Shown here one piece after another: positions 16,245-26,488 of a DNA stretch of 62,077 nucleotides; the stretch's first letter is position 1, and every line of letters begins with the position of its first letter. A model generated the notes under the pieces. That model had not been told where the DNA came from. It did not search any database and saw only the letters and a list, made by a program, of their open reading frames with translations. The stretch is from Herbinix sp. Its GTDB lineage: Bacteria; Bacillota; Clostridia; Lachnospirales; Lachnospiraceae. Both the position numbers and the translations under genes were made by a program. Location: positions 1 through 62,077 of the forward strand of contig JAQZBN010000024.1 in the NCBI GenBank assembly GCA_029238935.1. The letters run 5' to 3'.

Positions 16245-19200
16245 TTACCCTGCCGACTGGATTTCTTTTTCTTTTAATATCTCTTGCTCTGCTGCTCGAA
16301 TGGTTCCAATACAGGCTTTTGCAAATCGATACAAGATTCGTTCCGTATCTGATTGCATCGAAACATCATTACTTGCCTTACCATTTCCTTGGTATCCATA
16401 AGGATCCATTCCCCTGGACTGCAAGCCAAAATCCAATTGTTTTACGGTTACCTCTTCCGCTTTCGCAGCGTCGTAGATTTGACCGGACACTTTTTTCAGT
16501 TCTTCTAAGCCCTCTCTATGATCACAGCTGATCAAACCTTTTAAGGTCTTGTCTTTCACATGAAATTCTGCCTTAATACTTCCTAAGGTTTCTGATTCAG
16601 CAGCAATGGTAACTCGTCCTGTAACCGCTGTTCCTCGCTCTATGGTAAGATTAACATTGGTTATCCCTTGCTCCGTTACGATTGGAATTTGATAAAATTC
16701 TCTCGCTGCCAATAATTTCGCAAAGTTCATTTGAATACCAATACTTTTCATCATAGCAAGTCGTTCACTATCCAGGACTTCCCCTTCCCGAAAACGACCT
16801 AATTCTGACTGTACAGTTTCCGTTAAGTCTTCATAAGCTTCCTTCATAGATTGGCTGTCAATTAATTTATCGGACAATTCTGATATTTCCTTAAGACTAT
16901 TTTCAGAATTTTCGACTTCATTTTCTTTTTGTATACTTCTGATCTTTTTATATAAAGAACCTCCGTTACTTAAGAGATTGCTCACTAGCATTAAATTAGT
17001 TGTAGTGGTTGGTAATTTATGGTCACTTAACAACCGTATAGACTGTTCGGTGGATTGATAGGTATTTTTTAGTTCCTCCAACTTTCCTGCATATTCTTTT
17101 TTAAGTATTTCGTCCGGCTCCTCATGTTCCTGTAGCTTCTGGTAGAATTTTTCTAAAGATAGTTCCTTCATCTGCTCCCAGATCATTCCACCCTGAGCTA
17201 CTGAGGAAGTCACTGTCTCTGAACCTGATATCAGACCTTCAGCGTATCCCATTCCTGCTTCTAGCATTTTACTTGGTGAAATTTCTTTTAGAAGATTCTT
17301 TACTAATCTGTCATAGTAATCTTTCTGTTCTTTTTGTTCTTCCTCTTCGTGAGATGATTGCTGCTTCTGTTCATTTGTTGAATCAAAGCCATCTTCCTTG
17401 TTACTGGAAGCTCCGAATATTGCTTCTAACTGCTCAGAGATCGTCTCACCCTCATATGTTCTGCTCTCTAGCAATCCCAACCCGTCATCAACCGTTACAT
17501 CAACACTTCCTGCTTGTCGAGTCCGAACAGCGGATAACAGATTCTGTAAAGTTACTTCCCTGCCTGATTTAATAACAGATCCCAATACAGCTCCATCCGA
17601 CTTTTCTATCTGATGCAGCAATCGGTATATTCCAATATAAGTCTTCCGCTCTTCTCCCGATATTCGTTCCTCTTTCTCAAGCCGCGCCAAATAAGTACTA
17701 TACTTTTCATCCGTCAGTTCCTGCGTGTCATTGATCTGATCAATTGCGTTATTTAAGTCATAAATCGGCAGTTCAAGTGGATTTATTCCGTCTTTTATTA
17801 ACTTCACCGTTGTAACGGGATTCAAATTTTGAAACAAAGAATTGACCTGTTGATCATAAGCCTTTATTTGTTGAATCGATTCCTTATTGATTTCCATCTG
17901 ATTATAGCCCAAGGCGCGAACTGCCCTCTGATTACTTAAATTATCTTCCAGACCTAAAGATTTCAACAGTTCCCCGGCATGGCGGAATGCTTTGGTAAGA
18001 GAATCTCCATATTCACTATTTGGCACTGTCATTAAGGTTTCATAAGCATTGCTTGCCTGTAGAAGTTGGGAGGTTAGCTTACCTCCCTCTTCCAATAAAC
18101 TCGGTATGGTCTGCGCCTTATTGTCAGCGAGCGTTCTTCCCAACACGTAACTTGAAGTGTATTTTAATTGTTCCAGATATTGTGTGGTTTGCTTTAGTAG
18201 ATTTACTTGCTCTGCAGATGGTTCGATCTGCGCTTCTTTCAACAAGCTTTTGTAATAGGAATCCTCCATCTCCTTCAGACCTTCCACTACCTTCTCAAGG
18301 CGATCCGTCTCTACATGAATTCCTTGCTTCTCCAGTTTAACTGCTGCTTCACTGGTCATCTTAAGTCGTATCTCTTCTAATTGTCTTTTTGCTGTTATTT
18401 CAGCAATCGAAGGAGGCGCGCTTTCCTTTTGGTTGTTTTCCCCAGTGGTACCCTCTTCAAATGATTGCTCATCTAAGCTCTTATTCCTCGTTTTTTTTCC
18501 TTGATTTGAATACCCGGCCTTTTCCATGCGGATTAGATCCTGTAAGGAAATATCCTTCTTCTCCTCAACTGCTTTTTTTATCGTTTCATCACTGATGGAG
18601 TGAATATCATCGATTAACTGCTCATAGGAGGCAGGTTGTGAATTCATAAGCATAGCTTCCATCGGTGCTTTTCCAGCCTTCATGCCTTCCACGATGTTAT
18701 TCAGTACTGTTTCCTTCGTTGTATTCGTCTTAATCTCCTGTAGCTGTTTGTAATAGCTATAGTTTTCCTTTGTAAGTGGAAGATTGCTCTCTACAAGCCA
18801 CCTTGCATCCTCCATGTTCGGCTTGCTACTTTCATAACCGGCACTCTCTACCACCTCGCTGGCCTTAGGAAGCAACTCAATCCAAGCCTTGTCTGAGAGC
18901 ATCTGTGAATTAGCCGACTCTTGCTGTACCGAGCTATATTGGGCCTTATAAATATTTTCTATGGTTGACTTTAAGCCATTACCGATCAAATACTTCATGG
19001 CTTTCTCATTCATCATTGCTACAGTATCCATAAGGGAAAGGGCGTCACCCACTTTTTGAATAGAATCTCTTGTTGCCGGGAGATTAGCCTCCTGTAATCG
19101 GTCTGAGATATCTTGCGGTGTGTATGAATCTGATGTTCTATTATTATGTACCGTCGGCTCTGATTGCTGTTCGGATTGTTTCTGTTTCACTCGATTGATT

Positions 19201-19724
19201 GCAGTATAAAGCTGTTCGATGGATAATTGCTCTATTTCATATCCTTCTTGTTCCAATGCTCTATAGTCTTTTTCTGTCATTCTTGCAATGATCTCATCTG
19301 CTTTTTGCTTCTTTTCGTGATAACCCTGATCTCTTTCCTGCTGTTTTGCGGCAGTTTCCTTTTGGGCAAATAAAATTGTTCCTTCCTTTTGCACCTTTAG
19401 AATAGAGATTAAAGAAGATGTATTCTTATCCTGACTTTCCGAAATTTCTTTTAGTATGATTTTCTTCACCGATGCTTCTACTACTTCAAACTGTCTTCGT
19501 TCTCCAGGGATAGCATTGGCAATGGAATTCTTTGCGACAGTAATTTCTTGGCCCTCTAAATCCAAGGTTATCGTGTCTTTCATCGATGTAATAACTCCGG
19601 TAACCTTCTGACCTTTCGAAAAAGAAGCATGTCCTAGAATAGGCTCATTATTATGATTCTGAGCCTTTCTGTTTTTATATAATATTCCTGTTTCCAGATC
19701 CTTCTCTATCATATATCGATTCAT
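16245..19724 (-). CDS. Very large FliK-like / DUF6240-type protein upstream of flagellin
   Basis: This 1159-residue, mostly helical, Glu/Lys/Gln-rich protein has no signal peptide or membrane segment. Its last ~130 residues (about 1010-1125) resemble the C-terminal domain of hook-length control protein FliK. That stretch includes IPIVTEQGITNVNLTIERG, GRVTIAAESETLGSIKAEFHV and EGLEELKKVSGQIYDAAK. Large proteins of this kind (DUF6240) are encoded beside flagellin genes in Lachnospiraceae. The length far exceeds ordinary FliK (about 400-600). It could act as a ruler, a secreted substrate or a structural protein; this is inference. It is co-directional with flagellin, with a ~145-bp gap. Confidence 0.55.
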   Translation of the reverse strand: MNRYMIEKDLETGILYKNRKAQNHNNEPILGHASFSKGQKVTGVITSMKDTITLDLEGQEITVAKNSIANAIPGERRQFEVVEASVKKIILKEISESQDKNTSSLISILKVQKEGTILFAQKETAAKQQERDQGYHEKKQKADEIIARMTEKDYRALEQEGYEIEQLSIEQLYTAINRVKQKQSEQQSEPTVHNNRTSDSYTPQDISDRLQEANLPATRDSIQKVGDALSLMDTVAMMNEKAMKYLIGNGLKSTIENIYKAQYSSVQQESANSQMLSDKAWIELLPKASEVVESAGYESSKPNMEDARWLVESNLPLTKENYSYYKQLQEIKTNTTKETVLNNIVEGMKAGKAPMEAMLMNSQPASYEQLIDDIHSISDETIKKAVEEKKDISLQDLIRMEKAGYSNQGKKTRNKSLDEQSFEEGTTGENNQKESAPPSIAEITAKRQLEEIRLKMTSEAAVKLEKQGIHVETDRLEKVVEGLKEMEDSYYKSLLKEAQIEPSAEQVNLLKQTTQYLEQLKYTSSYVLGRTLADNKAQTIPSLLEEGGKLTSQLLQASNAYETLMTVPNSEYGDSLTKAFRHAGELLKSLGLEDNLSNQRAVRALGYNQMEINKESIQQIKAYDQQVNSLFQNLNPVTTVKLIKDGINPLELPIYDLNNAIDQINDTQELTDEKYSTYLARLEKEERISGEERKTYIGIYRLLHQIEKSDGAVLGSVIKSGREVTLQNLLSAVRTRQAGSVDVTVDDGLGLLESRTYEGETISEQLEAIFGASSNKEDGFDSTNEQKQQSSHEEEEQKEQKDYYDRLVKNLLKEISPSKMLEAGMGYAEGLISGSETVTSSVAQGGMIWEQMKELSLEKFYQKLQEHEEPDEILKKEYAGKLEELKNTYQSTEQSIRLLSDHKLPTTTTNLMLVSNLLSNGGSLYKKIRSIQKENEVENSENSLKEISELSDKLIDSQSMKEAYEDLTETVQSELGRFREGEVLDSERLAMMKSIGIQMNFAKLLAAREFYQIPIVTEQGITNVNLTIERGTAVTGRVTIAAESETLGSIKAEFHVKDKTLKGLISCDHREGLEELKKVSGQIYDAAKAEEVTVKQLDFGLQSRGMDPYGYQGNGKASNDVSMQSDTERILYRFAKACIGTIRAAEQEILKEKEIQSAG

Positions 19725-20007
19725 TTTATCACGCTCTCTGTCCTTTTATTTACCATGCTTGGTTCCATTCTGATGATTAATCACATTTTAGCTTCTTACT
19801 GCATATATTTCGGATAAAACAATGAAAAACTTTACCGCACCGGCGCAACAAAAAGGTACCAATTCCGACAGGATATCCTTCTAGTGATTAAATTTCTAGA
19901 AAGTACTTCTTAGACATCTTTTCTAAGAATATTTATAAAATGATAATAGTTTTTATTACGTAGGCACTTTATTTTACATATCATTCATACATATATAGGA
20001 GGCTCTC

Positions 20008-21753
20008 ATGACTTATAAACGATGTAAATTTTTCTTACTTATTCTATTTCTTTTTCTACTAACCGGCTGTGCCCAGAAAAAAGATCCCGCTGAGGTACAA
20101 ACAAGCTTTGATAAATTCACAACCGAGCTGTTTGTCAAAGAAGTTCAAAGTGATTCCTTATCTTTAAATTACGCCCTATCCAAACCGGAAACCTACGGTA
20201 TCAAGAATGATGTCACCACCTTAGGTGAGTTTAGTGTCCCCAAGATGCAGGAATCCCTTTCTATGACCGAAAATAATTTAAAGAAATTAAAGAGCTACCC
20301 CTACGATTTATTAACAAAAGACCAGCAATTAACTTATGATATTTTGAAGGATTATTATAACCTGGATCTTACCCTCGGTGATTACCTTTATTACAATGAA
20401 AGCCTTGGGCCAACAACGGGAATTCAAGCACAGCTACCCATCCTTCTCGCAGAGTTTAACTTCTACAGCAAAGATGAAATTGATCAGTACATAGAATTGC
20501 TGCCCTGTGTTTACGATTATTTTAAGGATATTACGAATTTTGAACAGGAAAAATCAAAAAAAGGTTTATTCATGAATGATTCCGTAGCTGATAGCATTAT
20601 CAATCAGTGCGAGGCTTTTATTAAAGATCCCGAAAATAATTTCTTAATCGAATACTTTAATGTTAAGATAACGGAGTTTAACGGATTAACCGAGGAGGAA
20701 ATTAAGAGCTACCAAAAGAGAAACAAAGAAGCTGTTCTAGACTATATCATTCCCGCCTACCATCTGCTCATTGATGTGTTGTATGAGTTGAAAGGCACCG
20801 GTGTAAATGACGGAGGGCTATACAATTTTCCTCAAGGAAAGGATTTTTATAAGTGCCTCACAGAGTACAAAACAGGTTCTGATAAATCTATGGAGGGCAT
20901 GATTAAAATGCTGGATTCTGCCATAAGCAACGGAATACATAACATCACTACGATCTCTTTGAAAGACACCACTATCATGGAAAAATATCTCGACTTTGAT
21001 TCCTTCCCGATTACAGATCCTGATGAAATACTCACCGATCTGAAGGGAGATATCCTAGACGATTTCCCTGCTCCTGTTTCTGTAAATTGTGATATCAAAT
21101 ATGTGCATGAATCCTTAGCCGAACACCTTAGTCCAGCGATGTACCTGGTTCCTGCAATGGATAATTACGAGAATAATAATATCTATATCAATGGTCATGA
21201 TGTTGAGACACTCTCACTCATTTATCCTACCGTTGCTCATGAGGGATATCCGGGCCATTTATATCAATGTGTTTATTTCCTTAACAGTAATCCGGCCCCC
21301 GTAAGAAATATTATGAATTTTTTGGGATATGATGAAGGTTGGGCTACCTATGTTGAGTTGTATTCCTATCATATTGCCGGCATTGATGATAATTTAGCGT
21401 CCTTCTTAGAGAGTAATAACCTTGTTATACTTTGTATGTATGCCAGAACTGATATCGGTATTCATTACGAAGGCTGGTCAAAGGAAAAAGCAGTCTCCTA
21501 TATCATGGAGTTTATTAATAACAAAGAGACTGCAGAGCGAATTTATAAAGTATTGCTCGAGGAACCAGCAGTATACCTTCCTTATGCTGTCGGATGTCTT
21601 GAAATTATTGAAATGAGAGATCAGGCAAAAGCTGAATTAGGTGATCAATTTGTATTAAAAGACTTCCATCAATTTCTTCTTGATATCGGTCCTGCAAGCT
21701 TTGGAGTGATTCGCGATTACTTTGAGGATTGGCTCAAAGAGCAGAAGAAATAA
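20008..21753 (+). CDS. DUF885-family lipoprotein, putative metallopeptidase
   Basis: This 581-residue lipoprotein has a signal peptide ending in the lipobox LLTGC (C21). The body matches DUF885, whose members carry a zinc-type motif, here HEGYPGH (around residue 410) inside TVAHEGYPGHLYQC. A second conserved stretch is NFLGYDEGWATYVELYS. Related proteins are carboxypeptidase-like metallopeptidases, so this one probably trims peptides at the outer face of the membrane. The substrate is unknown. The ATG has AGGAGG upstream. It is transcribed alone, divergently from the large flagellar protein, and is followed by a strong terminator. Confidence 0.8.
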   Translation: MTYKRCKFFLLILFLFLLTGCAQKKDPAEVQTSFDKFTTELFVKEVQSDSLSLNYALSKPETYGIKNDVTTLGEFSVPKMQESLSMTENNLKKLKSYPYDLLTKDQQLTYDILKDYYNLDLTLGDYLYYNESLGPTTGIQAQLPILLAEFNFYSKDEIDQYIELLPCVYDYFKDITNFEQEKSKKGLFMNDSVADSIINQCEAFIKDPENNFLIEYFNVKITEFNGLTEEEIKSYQKRNKEAVLDYIIPAYHLLIDVLYELKGTGVNDGGLYNFPQGKDFYKCLTEYKTGSDKSMEGMIKMLDSAISNGIHNITTISLKDTTIMEKYLDFDSFPITDPDEILTDLKGDILDDFPAPVSVNCDIKYVHESLAEHLSPAMYLVPAMDNYENNNIYINGHDVETLSLIYPTVAHEGYPGHLYQCVYFLNSNPAPVRNIMNFLGYDEGWATYVELYSYHIAGIDDNLASFLESNNLVILCMYARTDIGIHYEGWSKEKAVSYIMEFINNKETAERIYKVLLEEPAVYLPYAVGCLEIIEMRDQAKAELGDQFVLKDFHQFLLDIGPASFGVIRDYFEDWLKEQKK

Positions 21754-21797
21754 TATTTTGGTGATGTGTTAAGAATTCTTATAAAGTAAAGAAACTC

Positions 21798-21840
21798 ATA
21801 CGCTATAAAGCAATTAATATATTGCTTTATAGCGTATTTT
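21798..21840 (+). terminator. Terminator after DUF885 lipoprotein gene
   Basis: ATACGCTATAAAGCAAT pairs perfectly with ATTGCTTTATAGCGTAT and is followed by TTTAT. It separates the lipoprotein gene from the PEP carboxykinase promoter. Confidence 0.85.
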
Positions 21841-21887
21841 ATCTATGAAAAGTGTCCTAGCATTTGGAAATTTTTGCATGCATTTGG

Positions 21888-21916
21888 TTGACATTTACAG
21901 CAAAAAAACCTATACT
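21888..21916 (+). promoter_or_regulatory. Promoter of PEP carboxykinase gene
   Basis: TTGACA (21888-21893), a 17-bp spacer and TATACT (21911-21916) fit a near-consensus sigma-A promoter. It leaves a leader of roughly 95 bases before the ATG, which is preceded by AGGAGG. No riboswitch-like fold was recognised in the leader. Confidence 0.75.
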
Positions 21917-22017
21917 TATTATGGCGAACAATTTTTTTATTAGTAATCGGGTGTTTTGTTTTATTTTCAAAAGCGAAATAAAAAAATCATTTAGATAAAA
22001 TAATAGGAGGATTTGAT

Positions 22018-23673
22018 ATGTCAACAAGAGCTAACTTTAAGCGTGAAGAAATCGGAGCTAACAAACCCGGCTTTGCCAAAACCCGTTCCATTATCGAGGC
22101 GGCTTTCTACGGGAACAATGTTGTTAAAGTGAATACTTTGAGAGAAGCATATAATCTAGCAAAGAATTCACCCGGTACAGTAGTTACGGATATGCCGGTA
22201 TATCGTGGCGAAGAGTTTGGTCTCGAACCGGATGCCAAAGTATTATTATTTAACGACGGCTCAGTTACTGGACGTTGCGCTGCTGCCAAAAGAGTTGCAG
22301 GAGAACCCGGTGTTGATTGCACCGACCTAGACAAAAAAGTAATGGATGCTATCTATGATACCCGTTATAAGACGATGTATCATGCTGAAGTATTTATTGG
22401 TCTGGATCCTGAATTTATGGTAAAGGCTCACTTACTAATTCCGAAAAACGAAGAGAACATAATGTACTCCTGGATGCTTAACTTTCAATACATGTCGGAT
22501 TATTACGTAAAGATGTACAAATCCTCAAGACCAATAGGAATGGAAACTGATATCTACATATTCTCGGATCCTCAATGGAAACATAGTGAACATCCTCTTG
22601 GTATGGCTTATTTTAATACCGGAACAAATTGTGCTGCAATTCTTGGCATGAGATATTTTGGCGAACACAAGAAAGGAACCCTTACCATTGCCTGGGCAAT
22701 TGCTAACCGTAACGGATATGCTTCCTGCCATGGTGGTCAGAAGAGATACAATCTCGGTGACGGTAAATCATATGTTGCTTCCGTATTCGGTCTCTCCGGT
22801 TCCGGTAAATCTACGATCACCCATGCAAAACATGGTGGTAAATATGATGTAACCGTTCTTCATGATGATGCCTTTATTATCAATACAGAAACCGGTTCTT
22901 CCATCGCTTTAGAACCTACCTACTATGATAAAACACAGGATTATCCTACTTACTGTGAAGATAACAAATACTTGCTCACTGTTCAGAATGTATCGGCAAC
23001 GGTCGATGAAGACGGCAAAGTAGTATTAGTTACAGAAGATATTCGTAATGGTAACGGTCGTGCGGTAAAATCAAAGCTATGGTCAGCAAACCGTGTTGAT
23101 AAAATTTTTGAGCCAGTGAATGCAATTTTCTGGATCATGAAGGATCCAACCATTCCTCCGATTGTTAAATTGAAAGGTGCTTCTCTAGCTTCCGTTATGG
23201 GTGCAACACTTGCAACGAAGAGAACAACTGCAGAACGTCTCGCTCCTGGTGTTGATCCGAATGCTTTAGTTGTAGAGCCTTATGCAAATCCATTCCGTAC
23301 TTATCCTTTAGTAAATGATTATGAGAAGTTTAAGACCTTAGTGGCTGATCGTAATGTTGACTGTTACATATTAAATACCGGAGATTTCATGGGCAAGAAG
23401 GTTCAACCGAAGGATACTCTTGGAATACTTGAAACAATTGTAGAGGGTAAAGCAGAATTTAAACAATGGGGCTCCTTCGAAGATATAGAGATCTTTGAGT
23501 GGGATGGCTTTGTTCCAAATCTGGAGGATCCTGAGTACAAGGCAGCTTTAACCGCAAGAATGCTTGATCGAGTTAAATTCGTTGAGTCCAATAATGAATA
23601 CAAGGGCGGCTTTGATAAACTGCCTGAAGATGCTTTGGAAGCTTTGAAAAAGGTGATAAGTGAATTAGCTTAA
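22018..23673 (+). CDS. pckA: Phosphoenolpyruvate carboxykinase (ATP-type)
   Basis: This 551-residue enzyme interconverts oxaloacetate and PEP with a nucleotide; in fermenters it often fixes CO2 towards succinate. The kinase-1a P-loop is FGLSGSGKST (about residues 259-268), followed by a second metal/nucleotide motif around HDDAFIIN (about 281-288). These are variants of the GLSGTGKTT and GDDEH patterns of classical ATP-PEPCK. The length is slightly above the classical ~530-540. It is a single gene with its own strong promoter and terminator. High expression is likely, given the promoter and ribosome-binding site. The main uncertainty is its subfamily. Confidence 0.8.
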   Translation: MSTRANFKREEIGANKPGFAKTRSIIEAAFYGNNVVKVNTLREAYNLAKNSPGTVVTDMPVYRGEEFGLEPDAKVLLFNDGSVTGRCAAAKRVAGEPGVDCTDLDKKVMDAIYDTRYKTMYHAEVFIGLDPEFMVKAHLLIPKNEENIMYSWMLNFQYMSDYYVKMYKSSRPIGMETDIYIFSDPQWKHSEHPLGMAYFNTGTNCAAILGMRYFGEHKKGTLTIAWAIANRNGYASCHGGQKRYNLGDGKSYVASVFGLSGSGKSTITHAKHGGKYDVTVLHDDAFIINTETGSSIALEPTYYDKTQDYPTYCEDNKYLLTVQNVSATVDEDGKVVLVTEDIRNGNGRAVKSKLWSANRVDKIFEPVNAIFWIMKDPTIPPIVKLKGASLASVMGATLATKRTTAERLAPGVDPNALVVEPYANPFRTYPLVNDYEKFKTLVADRNVDCYILNTGDFMGKKVQPKDTLGILETIVEGKAEFKQWGSFEDIEIFEWDGFVPNLEDPEYKAALTARMLDRVKFVESNNEYKGGFDKLPEDALEALKKVISELA

Positions 23674-23712
23674 TGACTCTTCGTAACATAAAGATAATCT
23701 TATAATATAATC

Positions 23713-23760
23713 TAAAAAAGACTGTCGAAACAGATATTTCTGTAAAGACAGTCTTTTTTG
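23713..23760. terminator. Bidirectional terminator, pckA / FHA operon
   Basis: AAAAGACTGTC and GACAGTCTTTT form an 11-bp stem flanked by A-runs on the left and T-runs on the right. It can end pckA on the plus strand and the kinase/FHA operon on the minus strand. Confidence 0.85.
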
Positions 23761-23802
23761 CAATTAATTTCTAAGTTAAAAGTATTCAATCTATTACCCA
23801 AA

Positions 23803-24339
23803 TCACCAGCGGAATTCCTCGGAGCACAACGGTACGAATAAAAGCTCCGTCCTGCCTACCCGAATATGATCCTTCTCTTTTAATATTCGTTCTCCCAATA
23901 AGATCTGGTCATTGACATAGATGAGAGCAGTGGCACTTCCCGGAGTGATAGTAAAGGAATTCGAAACTGTATCATAGATGATGTTACCATGCTCTAAAAG
24001 TTCTACCGCTTCATCCTGCTCTAACGCAATTTCATTCATTGTTAATCTACCGATCTTATTTCGGCCAATTAAAATATGATAATCCTTTCCCTTATTGCTT
24101 CCATTCAGGACAACCAACCAGCCCGCTACCGGACCAACATTATTCTTCTTTTGATTTGGCAAATAGTCTTGAATTGGCATTGTCTTGCCATAACTTTCTT
24201 CTTCAAAACTATGCCCATAGTTTGCTGATTGACTTCCTTTATGGATAATGAAATCCTCAATATCAATACCACAATAAGGACAATTGGTATGCCATTCGGG
24301 ATCATAATAATGTCCATTTTTGCATCTAACCTTTTCCAT
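23803..24339 (-). CDS. Zinc-ribbon FHA-domain protein
   Basis: This 178-residue protein is the last gene of the phospho-signalling operon. The N-terminus has a small metal-binding knuckle (C6 and the pair C20/C23 in CPYCG). Residues about 75-172 form an FHA-like fold (WLVVLNGSNKGKDYHILIGR, then a strand-rich end IYVNDQILLGERILKEKDHI). The usual FHA Ser/His phosphothreonine-contacting residues are not clearly kept, so phosphopeptide binding is uncertain. Its start overlaps the end of the PP2C gene by 14 bp, implying translational coupling. It is probably a substrate or adaptor of the kinase encoded at 26560-29379. Confidence 0.7.
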   Translation of the reverse strand: MEKVRCKNGHYYDPEWHTNCPYCGIDIEDFIIHKGSQSANYGHSFEEESYGKTMPIQDYLPNQKKNNVGPVAGWLVVLNGSNKGKDYHILIGRNKIGRLTMNEIALEQDEAVELLEHGNIIYDTVSNSFTITPGSATALIYVNDQILLGERILKEKDHIRVGRTELLFVPLCSEEFRW

Positions 24340-25078
24340 GTAATCTACGTTCCTTTCCTTTGTTCTTAATGGATATTGCTATAGCAGAAATATTATCCTG
24401 GGAAGGATCCTGATATTCTAATATCTTGCTCATCATAAACTGGAGCCATTCAAAAGGTGCGAAAGAATTTTTTCTTGTCGCTTCGATTTCCTCCTCAGTG
24501 ATCTTTTCCCATAAGCCATCGGAACAAAGTAGGAAATCACCGTAGGCTGGCAGTACTCCAAGAGAGACTTGATCCAAATCATCCTTTTCCCCCATTACAC
24601 TCATCAGCTTATGACGGTCCTCATGGTTTCTGATTTGATCCTTGGTGATCATCCCAAGGTCCACCATTTTCTGACATAAACTATGATCCTTCGTCTGCAT
24701 CATGATAGTACCATCTACGATATGATACATCCTGGAATCGCCGATACTTCCATAGATACACTGCGTAGGTGTAATAATAAGAACCACAACGGTGGTTCTT
24801 AGCCCCCTGCTATGACTTTTCTTTTGTTCGGATATTAAAGCATTGTTTGCTTGATCCAGCATAATCTTAAGAGTAGTCTCATCCTTCGGTTGATATTTCA
24901 TAAAGTATTTAGCAATGCAATCGCATATCAGAGAAGAAGCCATTTCTCCATCTTCATGAGCTCCCAGTCCATCCGCTAATACGAAGCAGTACGACTTCCC
25001 TTTTTTCGTAACCTTGACCGCATCCTCATTGATGGTACGACTTCCTTTGTCCGATAATACTTCCCACGTTACCTTCAC
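24326..25078 (-). CDS. PP2C-family Ser/Thr protein phosphatase
   Basis: This 250-residue cytoplasmic metal-dependent phosphatase reverses Ser/Thr kinase signalling. PP2C motifs are all present: SRTINEDA (13-20), VLADGLGAHEDGE (33-45), YGSIGDSRMYHI (about 113), LLCSDGLWEKIT and a closing SQDNISAIAI. It is encoded downstream of the kinase and the FHA-protease, and overlaps the FHA gene by 14 bp. It resembles PrpC/Stp phosphatases, which are often paired with PASTA kinases. The catalytic call is strong. Confidence 0.9.
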   Translation of the reverse strand: MKVTWEVLSDKGSRTINEDAVKVTKKGKSYCFVLADGLGAHEDGEMASSLICDCIAKYFMKYQPKDETTLKIMLDQANNALISEQKKSHSRGLRTTVVVLIITPTQCIYGSIGDSRMYHIVDGTIMMQTKDHSLCQKMVDLGMITKDQIRNHEDRHKLMSVMGEKDDLDQVSLGVLPAYGDFLLCSDGLWEKITEEEIEATRKNSFAPFEWLQFMMSKILEYQDPSQDNISAIAISIKNKGKERRLHGKG

Positions 25079-25107
25079 CCCTTTACCCTCCCCGATAGGA
25101 TAACTAC

Positions 25108-26454
25108 TTATCTTACTTCAAATAATTCTACTGGACTAGCCAAATAAAATTTATCTCCGTGACTTAACGCTACTCTTGAATTTTTCTGGATCATCTGCCC
25201 ATTTTCTAAAAAAGTACCGTAAGAAGAGCCCAGATCCATTAATAAGAATAATGCATTAACCTCATCATATTGAATGATACAATGGTTTCCACTAATTCCT
25301 TTGTAATCCTCCGGATATGCTATCTTGCTGGCGGGATTTCTTCCAAAGGTTACATTCCCCTGCACTGGAAACACTTTACCTGCTTGATATCCCGTTATAC
25401 CCACTACTTGAGGAATTTTTTTTATCGGCTGGGCCGGTGCATACACCGGCATAATAACCGGTGGTGTCATGTTCTTTTTCTTTTTGGATGAGATCGAAAC
25501 AACAATGATAATAATAATGACCGCAATCAAACTTGCAAAAAGAGCAACTGCCATTAAAATCAGATTTGTTACATTGCCTTCTTCATTTGTTGCAGGAGTA
25601 TCCAAATTATGATCGGAATTATCATCAGGGCTACTCTGTGGAGTCTCATCGGCCATCTGGTCATTCGTATTTGTTGGTTTGGGAGTATCCGTAGTCTCCT
25701 GTTGATCTGTTTCTACAGCTTCTTTTGCCATATCCTTTGCTGTTGTGAACGGGATGTTGTTATCATCCAATGCCTTGATCAGTCGCTCTAATAAATAAGA
25801 ACCATTATAACCAGCTGCCATACTGCCGTCCTCGTTCAAAATACCAAAGGAATTAATTCCTATCACATAGCCCTGTTCGTTGATTAGCGGACCGCCGGAA
25901 TTGCCACCACTAATGTTAGCATCAATCTGATAGAATCTAGCGTTATTGGTCTCAGCTATTTTACTAATGATACCACTGGTCACCGTGATATCTTCAGGAT
26001 ACCCGGTAAAGGATTCATCAATAGAATCAGAAATTCCCGGAAAACCAAGAGCCAAGATATTATCACCGGATTCTCCTATTATTTCTGTCTCAATTACAAG
26101 AGGTTGTAAGCTATCTAAAGGTTCCCTCAGTTTTACTAGGGCAATGTCATTATCTCGAAATACTATATCCGTAACTTCCAATGGATATTGATTTGACTCA
26201 TCAAAATATAAATTAATCTCTGTCTGATCTTCTATTACATGGTAATTCGTGACGATATAAGTTACCGGTTCTCCTTGTAATCCTATGGCAAAGCCGGAAC
26301 CTTGATAATAATTATAACCATCATTGGTTAGTATTCGAACAACGCCTTTTTTAACATCTTTTAAGGCCATTTCTGCAGAGCTAACCACAGAATAACTTAG
26401 GCTGAGGATTAACATGGTGATTAATAATACGCCGGGAATTTTACACTTTCTCAC
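25108..26454 (-). CDS. Membrane trypsin-like serine protease with C-terminal FHA domain
   Basis: This 448-residue protein is counted from the GTG at 26454. A signal/anchor sequence (about 8-27) leads into a trypsin-like (S1C/HtrA-like) domain with the triad H72 (TNYHVIE), D103 (DNDIALVK) and S186 (GGNSGGPL). No PDZ domain is seen. A Thr/Asn/Asp-rich linker, one membrane helix (about 297-320) and an FHA domain (about 350-445, with FGRNPASK and DLGSSYGTFLENG) follow. The protease lies outside and the FHA inside, suggesting transmembrane coupling to kinase signalling. An upstream GTG at 26514 is in frame but falls inside a stem-loop, and AGAAAGGA precedes the chosen start. Confidence 0.8.
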   Translation of the reverse strand: MRKCKIPGVLLITMLILSLSYSVVSSAEMALKDVKKGVVRILTNDGYNYYQGSGFAIGLQGEPVTYIVTNYHVIEDQTEINLYFDESNQYPLEVTDIVFRDNDIALVKLREPLDSLQPLVIETEIIGESGDNILALGFPGISDSIDESFTGYPEDITVTSGIISKIAETNNARFYQIDANISGGNSGGPLINEQGYVIGINSFGILNEDGSMAAGYNGSYLLERLIKALDDNNIPFTTAKDMAKEAVETDQQETTDTPKPTNTNDQMADETPQSSPDDNSDHNLDTPATNEEGNVTNLILMAVALFASLIAVIIIIIVVSISSKKKKNMTPPVIMPVYAPAQPIKKIPQVVGITGYQAGKVFPVQGNVTFGRNPASKIAYPEDYKGISGNHCIIQYDEVNALFLLMDLGSSYGTFLENGQMIQKNSRVALSHGDKFYLASPVELFEVR

Positions 26455-26488
26455 GATTTTGCCATTCCTTTCTAATCCTTTTATATAT

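Noticed and set aside
18020..18340. 106-codon plus-strand frame inside the large FliK-like gene
   Set aside because: Antisense shadow; low-complexity translation.
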